Shown here in pieces: positions 1 through 8,567 of a stretch of 64,000 bases of DNA; the first letter of the stretch is position 1, and each line of letters begins with the position of its first letter. Position numbers and translations under genes: made by a program. The notes under the pieces are model-generated. The model made no database searches and was not told where the DNA came from. It saw only the letters and a program-made list of their open reading frames with translations. Source of the DNA: PALSA-612 sp035652235. Its GTDB lineage: Bacteria; Actinomycetota; Thermoleophilia; Gaiellales; Gaiellaceae. The DNA lies in assembly GCA_035652235.1 (NCBI GenBank), contig DASREE010000016.1:28527-92526 (forward strand), written 5' to 3'.

Positions 1-820
1 GGTCGCCCTCCCGCCAGATCGTCAGCTTCATCTTGAACGGCCCGTTGCCGAGCCCGTCGTCGTCGACGTAGTCCTCGAACGACTGCGGCTCCTCCGGGAT
101 GGCGAGCTGGATCAGCGTGCGCATCGCCTCGTACGTGCGGTCGAGGAGCGCCTGGCAGGCGGCGAGGTACGTCTTCTTGCCGAAGCGCTCGCACAGCTGC
201 TGCACCCGCTTCTCGCCGGCGCGGCAGCCGGCGACGATCGCGAACAGGTCGGCCCGGTTCATCTCCGGGAGCCGCACGTTGTTGAAGATCAGCCTGAGCA
301 CGTCCTCGCACGGCTCGCCCCGCTCGATGATCTTGAGCGGCGGGATGATCAGCCCCTCCTCGAAGATCGTGCGCGCCCCGGTCGGGAGCGAGCCTGGCAG
401 CGGCCCGCCGCAGTCCATCTGGTGGCCGAACTGGCTCGACCAGCCGACGAGCTCGTCCTCGAAGAAGATCGGCACGAGCACGAGCCAGTCGTTCGTGTGA
501 GAGATGGAGGCCGAGCACTTGAACGGATCGGAGGTGAGGATCACGTCGCCCGGGTAGATGCCGCCCTCCCAGCTCGCCATCATCTCGTTGATGTAGGCGC
601 CGAACTGGCCGACCACCATGCGGCCGTTCGGGTCGGTGATCATGGGGAACTCGTCGTGCTGCTCCCGGATGACGGGGCTCATCGCCGAGCGGAAGAGCAC
701 GGCGTCCATCTCGAAGCGGGCGCTCTTCAGCGCGCCCTCGATGATGTCGAGGGTGACGGGGTCGACCTCGACGTCGGTTGGAATCGCGGCGAACCGCGGC
801 CTGCCGGCGGTGACTGCCAT
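1..820 (-). CDS. hyuB: Hydantoinase B / N-methylhydantoinase B-type subunit, partial (C-terminus outside window)
   Basis: The first 273 codons read from an ATG at 818-820 are open to the window edge. The protein begins MAVTAGRPRF and carries HyuB features: VDPVTLDIIEGALKSARFE near residue 18, a PVIREQHDEF stretch, and FNNVRLPEMNRAD. HyuB proteins are usually 520-650 aa, so roughly half is missing. HyuB pairs with HyuA in ATP-dependent hydantoinase, 5-oxoprolinase or related carboxylase-type enzymes of the cytoplasm. The gene lies 12 bp after the hyuA stop behind a GGGGAGCAGGAG Shine-Dalgarno region and is the last visible gene of the GntR-CoA-transferase-HMGL-hyuA-hyuB operon. The true substrate cannot be told from sequence. 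Confidence 0.9.
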   Translation of the reverse strand, partial: MAVTAGRPRFAAIPTDVEVDPVTLDIIEGALKSARFEMDAVLFRSAMSPVIREQHDEFPMITDPNGRMVVGQFGAYINEMMASWEGGIYPGDVILTSDPFKCSASISHTNDWLVLVPIFFEDELVGWSSQFGHQMDCGGPLPGSLPTGARTIFEEGLIIPPLKIIERGEPCEDVLRLIFNNVRLPEMNRADLFAIVAGCRAGEKRVQQLCERFGKKTYLAACQALLDRTYEAMRTLIQLAIPEEPQSFEDYVDDDGLGNGPFKMKLTIWREGD

Positions 821-832
821 CTCCTGCTCCCC

Positions 833-2890
833 CTACTCGCTCGGCCGGATGAGGATGTTGAACCAGCGGTCGACCTCGGCCCGGTAGCCGGGGAGGACGA
901 CCGTCGTCGAGTCGAACTCGGTCACGATCGCAGGCCCGGAGAAGCGGCTGCCGGGACCGAGCTTCGAGCGGTCGTAGATCTTCGTCGGGTGGCGCTCGCC
1001 CGCGAACACGATCTCATGCGTGTCGACGAGCGCGGCCTCGGCCTGCGAGCCGTCCGGCTCGCCGTGCGGCAGCTCCGGCTTCGGCGCAGCCCCGAAGCCG
1101 ACCGCCCGCAGGTTGACGATCTCGCTCATCGTCTCGTGCATGCGGAAGCCGTACAGCTGCTCGTGCAGGGCGTTGAAGCGCGCGTCCAGCTGGGACAGGC
1201 CGTCCGTGCGCACCTCGTCTGGGTCGAGCGAGACCGGGATCTCGTAGCCCTGCCCGTGGTAGCGCATGTCGGCGACGTAGGAGACGCTGCGCGCCTCGGG
1301 CGCGATCCCCTCGTCGGACAGCCACGCCGTCGCCCGCCCGCCGAGCTCGTCGAGGATCGCCGACACCTCGGCCGGGTCTGCCTCGTCCAGCACGCGGATG
1401 TACGTGCGCGCGAACTCGTCGCGGAAGTCGGCGACGATGTCGCCGAGCGCGCACAGCAGCCCCGGCGCCGGCGGCACGATCACGGGGAAGGAGCCCATGA
1501 TCTTGGCGACCGCGTTCGCGTGCATCGGCCCGGCGCCGCCGTAGGCGACGAGGGCGAAGTCCCGCGGGTCGTGGCCGCGCTGGACGGAGACGACCCGGAG
1601 CGCGCCCGCCATGTTCTCGTTCACGATGGCGAGGATCCCTTCGGCTGCCTCCTCGACCGAGCCGAGGCCGATCGCGTCCGCGATCTTCTGCACGGCCGCC
1701 CGCGCCGCTTCCACGTCGAGCTGCATCTCGCCGCCGAGCAGCCGCGGCGGCAGGTGCCCGACGACGACGTTCGCGTCCGTCACCGTCGGCTCCGTGCCGC
1801 CCTTCCCGTACGCGGCCGGACCGGGCTCGGCGCCTGCCGACTGCGGGCCGACGCGCAGCGCCTTCGTCAGCTCGGGCACGTGCGCGATCGAGCCGCCGCC
1901 CGCGCCGACCGTGTGCACGTCCACGGACGGGACGCGCAGCCGGAAGTGCGAGATCGACGTCTCGCGCCCGATCGTCGGCTGGCCGCCGAGGCAGAGCGAG
2001 ACGTCGGTCGACGTCCCGCCCATGTCGAAGGTGAGGATGTTGTCGAAGCCGGCCTGCCGTGCGACGTACAGCGCCCCGGCGACACCGCCCGAGGGCCCGG
2101 ACAGGACGCCGTAGATCGGGTTGCGCCCCGCCTCCCGCGTCGTCATCAGGCCGGCGTCGGAGCGGAGGATGTTGACCTCGGCGCTGGCGCCGATCGCCTT
2201 CAGGTCTCCGGACAGCTTCTGCACGTAGTCGGCGACGCGCGGGCGGACGTACGAGTTCATGCACGCGGTCAGCGCGCGCTCGTACTCGCGGAACTCGGGC
2301 AGCACGTGCGAGGAGAGCGTGACCGGGAAGCCGGGGTAGAGGCGCTCCACGATCGCCCCGACCTGCTCCTCGTGGGCGCTCGAGATGTACGAGTTGATGA
2401 AGGCGATCGTGAGCGTCTCCACCCCCGACTCGACCAGCTCGCGGACGACCGCCTCCGCCTGCGCCTCGTCGACGGGCACGATCGTGTTGCCGCGCGCGTC
2501 CATCCGTTCGACCACCTCGCGCGTGTCCGCGAGCGAGGCCGGCGGGTCCGGCTTGATCATGATGATCCAACCGGCGAGCGGCCCCGGCGTCTGCGAGCGG
2601 GCCAGGTGCAGGATCTGCTTGAAGCCCTTGGTCGTCAGCAGACCGACGCGGGCGCCCTTCGACTCGAGCACGGCGTTCGTCGCCACCGTCGTCCCGTGCA
2701 GGATGTTGCGGATGTCCCCGACGGCGGTGCCCGCCTCGTCGGCGATCCGCTTCACACCCGTGAGCACCCCCTGCGAGGGGTCGGCCGGAGTCGAAGGCGT
2801 CTTGACGCGGTGCATCGTGCCGCTCTCGTCGTGGACGAGGAGGAGGTCGGTGAACGTGCCCCCCACGTCGACTCCGAGCCTGTACGCCAT
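833..2890 (-). CDS. hyuA: Hydantoinase A / N-methylhydantoinase A-type subunit
   Basis: This 685-residue protein has the hydantoinase/oxoprolinase N-terminal fold (residues about 3-180, beginning MAYRLGVDVGGTFTDLLLVH, an ASKHA-type phosphate loop) and a hydantoinase A domain with FDMGGTSTDVSL near residue 285 as a second phosphate-binding element. Length is typical of HyuA (650-720 aa). HyuA with HyuB opens cyclic amides with ATP in the known family members; acetophenone and acetone carboxylase subunits and caprolactamase are homologues, so the reaction is not fixed. It starts at an ATG preceded by GGAGGAAGGA and follows the HMGL-like gene by 19 bp. A paralogue lies at 27104-29230 in a differently ordered operon. 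Confidence 0.92.
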   Translation of the reverse strand: MAYRLGVDVGGTFTDLLLVHDESGTMHRVKTPSTPADPSQGVLTGVKRIADEAGTAVGDIRNILHGTTVATNAVLESKGARVGLLTTKGFKQILHLARSQTPGPLAGWIIMIKPDPPASLADTREVVERMDARGNTIVPVDEAQAEAVVRELVESGVETLTIAFINSYISSAHEEQVGAIVERLYPGFPVTLSSHVLPEFREYERALTACMNSYVRPRVADYVQKLSGDLKAIGASAEVNILRSDAGLMTTREAGRNPIYGVLSGPSGGVAGALYVARQAGFDNILTFDMGGTSTDVSLCLGGQPTIGRETSISHFRLRVPSVDVHTVGAGGGSIAHVPELTKALRVGPQSAGAEPGPAAYGKGGTEPTVTDANVVVGHLPPRLLGGEMQLDVEAARAAVQKIADAIGLGSVEEAAEGILAIVNENMAGALRVVSVQRGHDPRDFALVAYGGAGPMHANAVAKIMGSFPVIVPPAPGLLCALGDIVADFRDEFARTYIRVLDEADPAEVSAILDELGGRATAWLSDEGIAPEARSVSYVADMRYHGQGYEIPVSLDPDEVRTDGLSQLDARFNALHEQLYGFRMHETMSEIVNLRAVGFGAAPKPELPHGEPDGSQAEAALVDTHEIVFAGERHPTKIYDRSKLGPGSRFSGPAIVTEFDSTTVVLPGYRAEVDRWFNILIRPSE

Positions 2891-2909
2891 TCCTTCCTCC
2901 TCCGTGTCG

Positions 2910-3809
2910 TCAGGCCGCGACCGGGGCGAACGTCCCCGCGCGGTACACCTGTCCCTCGAGCTGCCGCCCGAGCACGCCCTCGAGCCATTCGGCGACCGAG
3001 ATGAGGGCGTCGAGCCGGATGCCCGTGTCGATGCCCTCGCCGTGCAAGAGGTAGACGAGGTCCTCGGTGCAGATGTTGCCGGTGGCGCGCGGCGCGAACG
3101 GGCAGCCGCCGATGCCGCCGACCGACGCGTCGAGCACGGTCGCGCCGGCCTCGATCGCCGCGTACGCGTTCGCGAGCCCCGTGTTGCGCGTGTTGTGCAG
3201 ATGCACGCCGACCGGGCGGCCGAGCTCGGCCGCGGCCCGCGCGACGACCTCGCGCACCTGTCGCGGCACGGCGACGCCGATCGTGTCGGCGAAGACGATC
3301 TCGTCCGAGCCGGCGCCGGCGAGCCGCGCGGCCAGCTCGTGCACGCGTCCCGGGTCGACCGCGCCCTCGAACGGGCAGCCGAAGGAGGCGCCGATCGTCA
3401 CCGTCGCGCGGATCCCGTCCTCGTGCGCTCTGGCCACGATCCGCTCCGCAGCCGCGACCGAGTCGGAGACGGATGCGTTCGAGTTCCGCTGGTTGAAGGT
3501 CTCGGTCGAGGCGAACGCGTAGTGCACCTCGTCGAGGCCGCTCGCGACCAGCCGGTCGTAGCCCTTCTCGTTCAGGGCCAGGCCGGCGTAGGTCACCCCC
3601 GGCGCGCGCTCGATCGCCTGGACGACCTCCTCGGCGCCCGCCATCTGCGGCACCCGTGCCGGATTGACGAAGCTGACCGCCTCGATCCGCCGCAGGCCCG
3701 CGGCCGCGAGCCGGTTGACGAGCTCCGCCCGCGTCGCCGGCTCGAGCACCTTCGGGTCGTTCTGGAGCCCGTCCCGCGGCCCCACGTCGCAGACGACCAC
3801 GCCGATCAC
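2910..3809 (-). CDS. Hydroxymethylglutaryl-CoA lyase-like protein (HMGL/DRE-TIM)
   Basis: The 299-residue protein is a DRE-TIM metallolyase. It shows CDVGPRDGLQND at the N-terminus (catalytic Arg and metal Asp), VHLHNTRNTG near residue 200 (two metal His), and GIGGCPFAPRATGN near residue 230 with the catalytic Cys. This matches HMG-CoA lyases, which cleave 3-hydroxy-3-methylglutaryl-CoA to acetoacetate and acetyl-CoA; relatives cleave other 3-hydroxyacyl-CoAs. The GTG at 3807-3809 overlaps the stop of the CoA-transferase (GTGA), which fixes the start and implies translational coupling. Next to a CoA-transferase it probably cleaves the CoA ester made by that enzyme; the substrate is not known. 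Confidence 0.9.
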   Translation of the reverse strand: MIGVVVCDVGPRDGLQNDPKVLEPATRAELVNRLAAAGLRRIEAVSFVNPARVPQMAGAEEVVQAIERAPGVTYAGLALNEKGYDRLVASGLDEVHYAFASTETFNQRNSNASVSDSVAAAERIVARAHEDGIRATVTIGASFGCPFEGAVDPGRVHELAARLAGAGSDEIVFADTIGVAVPRQVREVVARAAAELGRPVGVHLHNTRNTGLANAYAAIEAGATVLDASVGGIGGCPFAPRATGNICTEDLVYLLHGEGIDTGIRLDALISVAEWLEGVLGRQLEGQVYRAGTFAPVAA

Positions 3810-5056
3810 AGGACGCCCTCGGCGCGCAGGTCGTCGAGCTCGTCCGCCGACAGGCCGAGCAGGCCGCCGTACACGTCCTCGTTGTGGCTTCCCTCCTGCC
3901 ATGTCCCCGACCAGCGGACGGCGCCCGGCGTGTCCGAGAACTTCGGCACGATGCCCGGCCCGACGAAGGTGCCGATCTCGGGGCAGTGGTGCTCGAGCAG
4001 CATCTCGCGCGCCCGGAACTGCGGGTCTCGGAAGATGTCCGCGATCGTGTAGATCGGCCCGCAGATCACCCCCGCCTCGTTCAGCACCCGGTCGATCTCG
4101 GCCGCGTCGCGCTCCGCCGCCCACGCGGCCACGATCCCCTCCAGCTCCTCCTGGTTATCCCCCCGGGCCAGGTGCGTGGCGAAGCGCGGGTCGTCGGCCA
4201 GCTCCGGCTTGCCCATCGCCGCGCACAGGCGGCGGAAGACGTTGTCCGCGTTCGCCGCGATCACCATCCACTTGCCGTCCGCCGACTTGAAGATGTTCGA
4301 CGGGGCAACGCCCTTCAGCCCCGTGCCGGCCGGCTCGCGCACGATCCCCAGCCGGTCGTACTCGGGCACCGTGCTCTCGAGCAGCGCGAAGCACGACTCC
4401 ATGAGCGACACGTCGACCACCTGGCCGCGGCCGCCGCCCAGGCAATCCCGCTTGTACAGCGCCGCCAGGATCCCCTGCGCCGCGAACATCCCCGCCAGCG
4501 AGTCGCCCAGCGAGATGTGCATGCGCGGCGGCGGCTCGCCCGGAAAGCCGTTGATGTAGCGGATCCCGCCCATCGCCTCCGCCACCGAGGCGAACCCCGC
4601 GCGCGGCGCGTACGGTCCCGTCTGCCCGTACCCCGACACCCGCGCGATCACCAGCCGCGGGTTCACCTCCCACAGCTCCGCCGGCCCCAGGTTCCACCGC
4701 TCGAGCGTCCCCGGCCGGAAGTTCTCGACGAGCACGTCGCTCCGCTCGACCAGCTTGAGCAGCAGCTCCTGGCCGCGCCTCTCCCGCAGGTTCAACGTGC
4801 AGCACTTCTTGTTGCGCGACTGCACGGGCCACCACAGCGAGCGCCCGTTGTAGCGCGCCTTCCCCCACTCCCGCAGCGGATCCGGCTGACCCGGAGGCTC
4901 GATCTTGATCACCTCCGCGCCCATGTCCCCGAGCAGCCGGCCCGTGAACGGGCCCGCCAGGAGCATGCCGAGCTCGATCACGCGGACGCCTGCGAGCGGA
5001 CCCGCGGCCTCGACCTCCTCCGCTCCCGGCTCGGCCGTCAGCGCATGCTCGCTCAT
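3806..5056 (-). CDS. Class III CoA-transferase (CaiB/BaiF family)
   Basis: A 416-residue member of the CaiB/BaiF family. The N-terminus has the family signature VIELGMLLAGPFTGRLLGDM followed by AEVIKIEPPG, and the catalytic Asp sits in ISLGDSLAGMF near residue 183. Class III enzymes move CoA between acyl-CoA and free acid by a ternary-complex mechanism in the cytoplasm. Translation is coupled on both sides: its ATG overlaps the GntR stop (ATGA at 5053-5056) and its stop overlaps the HMGL-like start. The context suggests that it activates an acid released by HyuAB before lyase cleavage. That pathway order is inference. Confidence 0.92.
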   Translation of the reverse strand: MSEHALTAEPGAEEVEAAGPLAGVRVIELGMLLAGPFTGRLLGDMGAEVIKIEPPGQPDPLREWGKARYNGRSLWWPVQSRNKKCCTLNLRERRGQELLLKLVERSDVLVENFRPGTLERWNLGPAELWEVNPRLVIARVSGYGQTGPYAPRAGFASVAEAMGGIRYINGFPGEPPPRMHISLGDSLAGMFAAQGILAALYKRDCLGGGRGQVVDVSLMESCFALLESTVPEYDRLGIVREPAGTGLKGVAPSNIFKSADGKWMVIAANADNVFRRLCAAMGKPELADDPRFATHLARGDNQEELEGIVAAWAAERDAAEIDRVLNEAGVICGPIYTIADIFRDPQFRAREMLLEHHCPEIGTFVGPGIVPKFSDTPGAVRWSGTWQEGSHNEDVYGGLLGLSADELDDLRAEGVL

Positions 5057-5733
5057 GCCCTTGCCTCGAGCTCGCGCACGTGGCTGACGAGGATGTCCCG
5101 GCCCTGGAAGACGTGCTCCTTCATCACCAGCTCGGCCCGCTCGCCGTCAGCTGCCTGGAGAGCCGTCGTGATCTGCCGGTGGTGGTGTCCGGAGATGCGC
5201 TTCTGGTCGGGCGAGTACCAGATGTACGACTTGTAGACGAGCGGCAGCTCGATCACGTTGCGCACCATCGCCGCGGTGCGCTCGCTGCCCGCGGCGTCCA
5301 GGATCGCGTTGTGGAAGAGCAGGTTCTCCTTCACCAGCTCGCGCACCTCGTCGTCCGCGATCGCGTCGAAGCGCTCGCAGCTCGCCCACAGGGCGGCGAG
5401 CTGCTCGGAGCTGATGCGGCTCGCCGCCCGGCGAGCCGCGTAGCCCTCGAGGAGAGCGCGGAGCTGGTAGAGATCGTCGAGGTCGGCGGCGTCGTGCGAG
5501 CGGACGGTGGCGCCGCGGTTGGGGGTCGCGTCGACCAGACCCTCCGCCTGCAGCAGCAGCAGCGCCTCGCGGACGGGGGTGCGGCTGATTCCCAGCTCGC
5601 GGGCGAGCTCCTCCTCCTTCAAACGCTGGCCCGGGACGAGCTGGCCGTTGACGATCGCGTCGCGAATCACCCGGGTCGCAGCGGCGCTCGCGTTCTGGAC
5701 GAGCGCCTCTGCGTCCTGGAGGATCTTCCCCAC
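5053..5733 (-). CDS. GntR-family regulator, FCD (FadR-type) subgroup
   Basis: The 226-residue protein has an N-terminal winged helix (residues about 15-75; RELGISRTPVREALLLLQAE is the recognition region) and a C-terminal all-helical FCD ligand domain (about 85-215, with FHNAILDA and late His residues typical of its metal site). I chose GTG 5733 because it is the first in-frame start that leaves a normal FCD length; upstream in-frame sequence overlaps the DsbA-like gene. It heads the CoA-transferase-HMGL-hyuAB operon and is likely its autoregulator. Upstream, on the minus strand, GCATATTGTATCC at about 5740-5752 is an AT-rich patch that could be its promoter or operator. Confidence 0.9.
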   Translation of the reverse strand: MGKILQDAEALVQNASAAATRVIRDAIVNGQLVPGQRLKEEELARELGISRTPVREALLLLQAEGLVDATPNRGATVRSHDAADLDDLYQLRALLEGYAARRAASRISSEQLAALWASCERFDAIADDEVRELVKENLLFHNAILDAAGSERTAAMVRNVIELPLVYKSYIWYSPDQKRISGHHHRQITTALQAADGERAELVMKEHVFQGRDILVSHVRELEARA

Positions 5734-5755
5734 GAGCAGAGGATACAATATGCAA

Positions 5756-6373
5756 TCAGCTGGGCCGGCCAAGGGCCGTGTCCCGTCCCTGCCGGGGGAC
5801 GAGCGGCTGTCCCGCCAGCAGGCGCTCGACCCCGCCCATCCCCCAGTGGCTCGCGCCCGCCTCGGTGACGAGCGACGGCACCCCCGCCACCCCCGCCGCC
5901 TCGGCGTCTGCTCGGACGCGCCGCAGGCGCTCGCCGAGCTCGGGGGCGTACGCGGCCGCGACCGCTTCGGCCGCGTCCAGGCCGGCGCGGGCGGCCGCGC
6001 GCGCGATCTCGGCGTCCGTGGAGATGTCCTCGCCCTCGCAGAAGAACGCCTCGTAGAGGGCGCGCTTGAACGCGCGCAGGCGGCCCTGCTCGGCCGCCCA
6101 CAGGCACGCGGCGAGCGGCAGCGTCGAGCGCGGCTGGTAGCGGGGCAGGTGGATCTCGAGGCCGCGCTCGAGCGCCCGGCGGTAGACGTTCCGCGTCCAG
6201 TCGGCGCGGAGGTGGTCGCCGCGCGGCTCGAGGAGGGGGCGCGGCGGCGGCCGGAGCTCGTACGGCAGCCACTCGACGGCGAGCTCGCCGGCGTCCTCCG
6301 CAGCCTCCAGCGCACGCGACTCCATGTACGAGTACGGGCAGACGACGTCGTAGTAGAAGCGGACCTTCCGCAT
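5756..6373 (-). CDS. DsbA-family thioredoxin-fold protein (2-hydroxychromene-2-carboxylate isomerase/FrnE-like)
   Basis: The 205-residue protein begins MRKVRFYYDVVCPYSYMESR. The first strand is followed by CPYS where disulfide oxidoreductases have CxxC, so only one active-site Cys remains. The all-helical insertion and the late VAGVPSLV (cis-Pro loop) are typical of the DsbA/HCCA-isomerase superfamily. There is no signal peptide, so it should be cytoplasmic. The single Cys favours a glutathione- or thiol-dependent isomerase/transferase or FrnE-like role over disulfide formation. It ends 22 bp before the GntR start on the same strand and may be co-transcribed with that operon. Confidence 0.75.
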   Translation of the reverse strand: MRKVRFYYDVVCPYSYMESRALEAAEDAGELAVEWLPYELRPPPRPLLEPRGDHLRADWTRNVYRRALERGLEIHLPRYQPRSTLPLAACLWAAEQGRLRAFKRALYEAFFCEGEDISTDAEIARAAARAGLDAAEAVAAAYAPELGERLRRVRADAEAAGVAGVPSLVTEAGASHWGMGGVERLLAGQPLVPRQGRDTALGRPS

Positions 6374-6377
6374 CCGG

Positions 6378-6394
6378 AAGTCAGACTCTAGAAT
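6378..6394 (+). promoter_or_regulatory. Putative GntR-type operator AAGTCAGACTC abutting a -10 TAGAAT
   Basis: AAGTCAGACTC (6378-6388) is followed directly by TAGAAT (6389-6394), pointing at the cyclase gene. The core GTCAGAC has the GT-N3-AC form of FadR-type sites and recurs at 21145-21155, 30313-30323 and 30384-30394 in the same place relative to the -10. This copy has a weaker right arm (one mismatch to a perfect 11-bp palindrome) and no good -35. Confidence 0.5.
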
Positions 6395-6463
6395 CCCGGC
6401 GCCGATGCGCGTCGCGCTCCGCGAGGCATCGGATCCCAGCTGTCACGACGCAAGGAGGTGTCC

Positions 6464-7435
6464 GTGACCGTCACCGAGCATGGCCACGAGCTCGTCCCCG
6501 AGGCGATCCTCGAGAAGGACGGGCTGAAGGTCTCGAAGAGCCCGTGGGGGCCCGACGACGAGATCGGCCGGCTGAACTGGATCACGCCGGAGACGAACCG
6601 GGCGATCCTCGAGCACCTGAACGGCGCGCACGTGTTCGACCTGAACGTCGAGTACTTCATCGGCATGCCGTCGTGGGTCGCGGCCGGCGATCCGCCGTAC
6701 GGCATCTGGATGACCCACACCCCGCAGGGGTCGGTCAACGACAACCTGTCCGGAGCCGGCGCCTCCGCGCACCAGCGCTACTCCTACTGCGGCGACTCGA
6801 TCCACATGTACACCCACTGCGGCACGCACGTGGACACGCTCAACCACCTCGGCCACCACGGGCTGTTCTGGAACGGGTGGACGGCGGACAGGGACCTGGG
6901 CAGCCGCATCTGGAACAAGGGCGGCCCCGAGAAGTATCCGCCGATCATCGCCCGCGGCGTGCTCCTGGACGTGGCCGGGATGCACGGAGTCGACCAGCTC
7001 GAGGCCGCCTACGGCATCACGCCGCAGGACGTGCAGGACACGGTCGCCAAACAGGGAGTGGAGCTGCGCAAGGGCGACGTGGTGCTCGTCCGCACCGGGC
7101 GGATGCGCGCCTGGCCCGACTTCGACGGCTACCTGCAGCGACCGCCCGGGATCAATCTGCCGGCGGCGAAGTGGCTGTGCGAGGAGGCAGGGGCGATGTG
7201 CATCGCCGGCGACTCGATCGGGCTCGAGGTGATGCCCTGGGACGAGCCCGACGCCTTCCTGCCCGTGCACGCGTACATGTTCACGACGGCCGGCGCGCAG
7301 ATCATCGAGGTCGTGAACATGGAGGAGGTCGCCGCCGAGAAGCAGTACGAGTTCGCCTTCCTCGGCTTCCCGCTCAAACTGCGGGGCGCAACCGGCGCAC
7401 CGATGCCGTCGTACGCCGTGCCTCTTCGCGACTGA
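6464..7435 (+). CDS. Cyclase-family (kynurenine formamidase-like) metal-dependent hydrolase
   Basis: About 323 residues. The motif HCGTHVDTLNHLGHHG near residue 115 is the metal-binding HxGTHxDxxxH signature of the cyclase/kynurenine formamidase family, which hydrolyses amides, lactones or formamides. The protein is longer than classic KynB (about 210 aa) and resembles the larger bacterial cyclase group often found in ring-catabolism clusters. A strong AAGGAGG at 6452-6458 lies 5 nt before GTG 6464, so I prefer that start over the in-frame GTG 6458, which sits inside the ribosome site. It is transcribed away from the DsbA-like gene, and an operator-like palindrome with a -10 lies about 70 bp upstream. 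Confidence 0.85.
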   Translation: MTVTEHGHELVPEAILEKDGLKVSKSPWGPDDEIGRLNWITPETNRAILEHLNGAHVFDLNVEYFIGMPSWVAAGDPPYGIWMTHTPQGSVNDNLSGAGASAHQRYSYCGDSIHMYTHCGTHVDTLNHLGHHGLFWNGWTADRDLGSRIWNKGGPEKYPPIIARGVLLDVAGMHGVDQLEAAYGITPQDVQDTVAKQGVELRKGDVVLVRTGRMRAWPDFDGYLQRPPGINLPAAKWLCEEAGAMCIAGDSIGLEVMPWDEPDAFLPVHAYMFTTAGAQIIEVVNMEEVAAEKQYEFAFLGFPLKLRGATGAPMPSYAVPLRD

Positions 7436-7446
7436 GCCTCTCCGAG

Positions 7447-7475
7447 CATGGCCCGGGGTCTGACCCCGGGCCATG
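7447..7475. terminator. 29-nt perfect palindrome between convergent genes, probable bidirectional terminator
   Basis: Positions 7447-7460 and 7462-7475 are exact reverse complements around a single T at 7461; the core is CCGGGGTCTGACCCCGG. It begins 11 bp after the cyclase stop and lies between two genes that end towards each other. The very stable hairpin lacks a U-tract, as is common for high-GC actinobacterial terminators. The GTCTGAC centre resembles the operator core seen elsewhere, but the position is wrong for an operator. Confidence 0.6.
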
Positions 7476-7547
7476 TCGGCAGTGGCGAGCGAGACTTCGC
7501 GCCACCCTGCGCTTCAGGGGCCTGCCCCGCCAGGCACCGGCTGCGCC

Positions 7548-8567
7548 CTACTCGAACACGTCCAGGGGGAGCAGCGCCGTGACGAGCGGGTAGGGGACGT
7601 CGACGGCCTCCGAGATGCGAAGGTCGACACAGACCGAGCAGAGCGCGTAACAGGCCGCCCGCTCGAACCCGTGGCGCCGCTCGAGGTGGTCGACCATGCC
7701 GACCACCGCGGCGCGCGCGGCCTCGTCGAGATCCATCCCCGCCCGGACGGGGATCCCGGTCGTGGCGAACGAGCGCCGCTCCCGCGTCCCCGGCGTCTCG
7801 AAGGCCGGAAACGGCGGCGCCGGAGCCTTGTGCACCGCGAAGCGCACCGTCACTGCGCCCTCGACCTCGACCGCCGTCCCGCACACCTCGCCGTCCCCCT
7901 GCGCGAAATGCAGGTCGCCGATCGAGAAGAGCGCCCCGTCCACGTCCACGGGCAGCCACAGCCGGGAGCCTGCGACGAGCTGGCGGACGTCCATGTTGCC
8001 GCCCGTCTCCCGCGGCGGGATCGTGCGCAGGCCGTCGGCTGCCGACGCAGGGACGGCCGCCTGCGGGAGCGCATCGGCGACCGGCTGGCCCCGCAGGCGG
8101 AGGGCCTCCTCGCGTGCGCGGAACGCCTCCAACCGCTCCGGTGAGGGCGCCACGCCGATGACGCCCGCGAACATCTCCTGCGGGAGGGTCACGCCGGGCA
8201 GCTCGGGCGACCGCGCAACGCCGCCCGCGATCTCCCACCTGACGAGATACGGCTCGGGAAAGAGGTCGTGGAGCAGCCCGAAGCCCGGGATCACGCACGT
8301 GACGCCGAAGCTCGCCGGCTCGTAGGCGAGGAGCTCCACCTCGAGGACGTCGCCCGGCTCGGCGCCCTCGACGTAGACGGGCCCGGTCAACGGATGGCCG
8401 CGGCCGAGGTCGAGCCGCGCCACGTCCGCATGCGTGCTCGCCCGCGTCAGCTGCCCGTCGAGCCCGTCGCGCGTCTCGAACGTGACCTCCTCGCCCGGCG
8501 CGACGGACGCGACCGGCTCGAGCGCCGGATGCCAGCGGTTGTGGTAGCGCTCCGGCCCGATCCTCAC
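7548..8567 (-). CDS. Acetamidase/formamidase family protein
   Basis: The 339-residue protein fits the FmdA/AmdA family, which hydrolyses formamide or acetamide to ammonia and the acid. It shows the usual N-terminal WHPALEPVASVAPGEEV, the GPVYVEGAEPGDVLEVE turn near residue 70, and GGNMDVRQL near residue 190, followed by SIGDLHFAQGDGEV. The length (300-410 aa in the family) is normal. It starts at GTG 8565-8567, overlapping the stop of the GAF-domain gene as GTGA, so the two are translationally coupled. The neighbourhood of amidohydrolases and hydantoinases fits a nitrogen-from-amide role. Confidence 0.88.
   Translation of the reverse strand: MRIGPERYHNRWHPALEPVASVAPGEEVTFETRDGLDGQLTRASTHADVARLDLGRGHPLTGPVYVEGAEPGDVLEVELLAYEPASFGVTCVIPGFGLLHDLFPEPYLVRWEIAGGVARSPELPGVTLPQEMFAGVIGVAPSPERLEAFRAREEALRLRGQPVADALPQAAVPASAADGLRTIPPRETGGNMDVRQLVAGSRLWLPVDVDGALFSIGDLHFAQGDGEVCGTAVEVEGAVTVRFAVHKAPAPPFPAFETPGTRERRSFATTGIPVRAGMDLDEAARAAVVGMVDHLERRHGFERAACYALCSVCVDLRISEAVDVPYPLVTALLPLDVFE

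Noticed and set aside
422..3004. Very long plus-strand open frame opposite hyuA/hyuB
   Set aside because: It is antisense to well-conserved HyuA/HyuB, rich in Arg/Asp/Val as expected for a high-GC shadow frame, and shows no domain.
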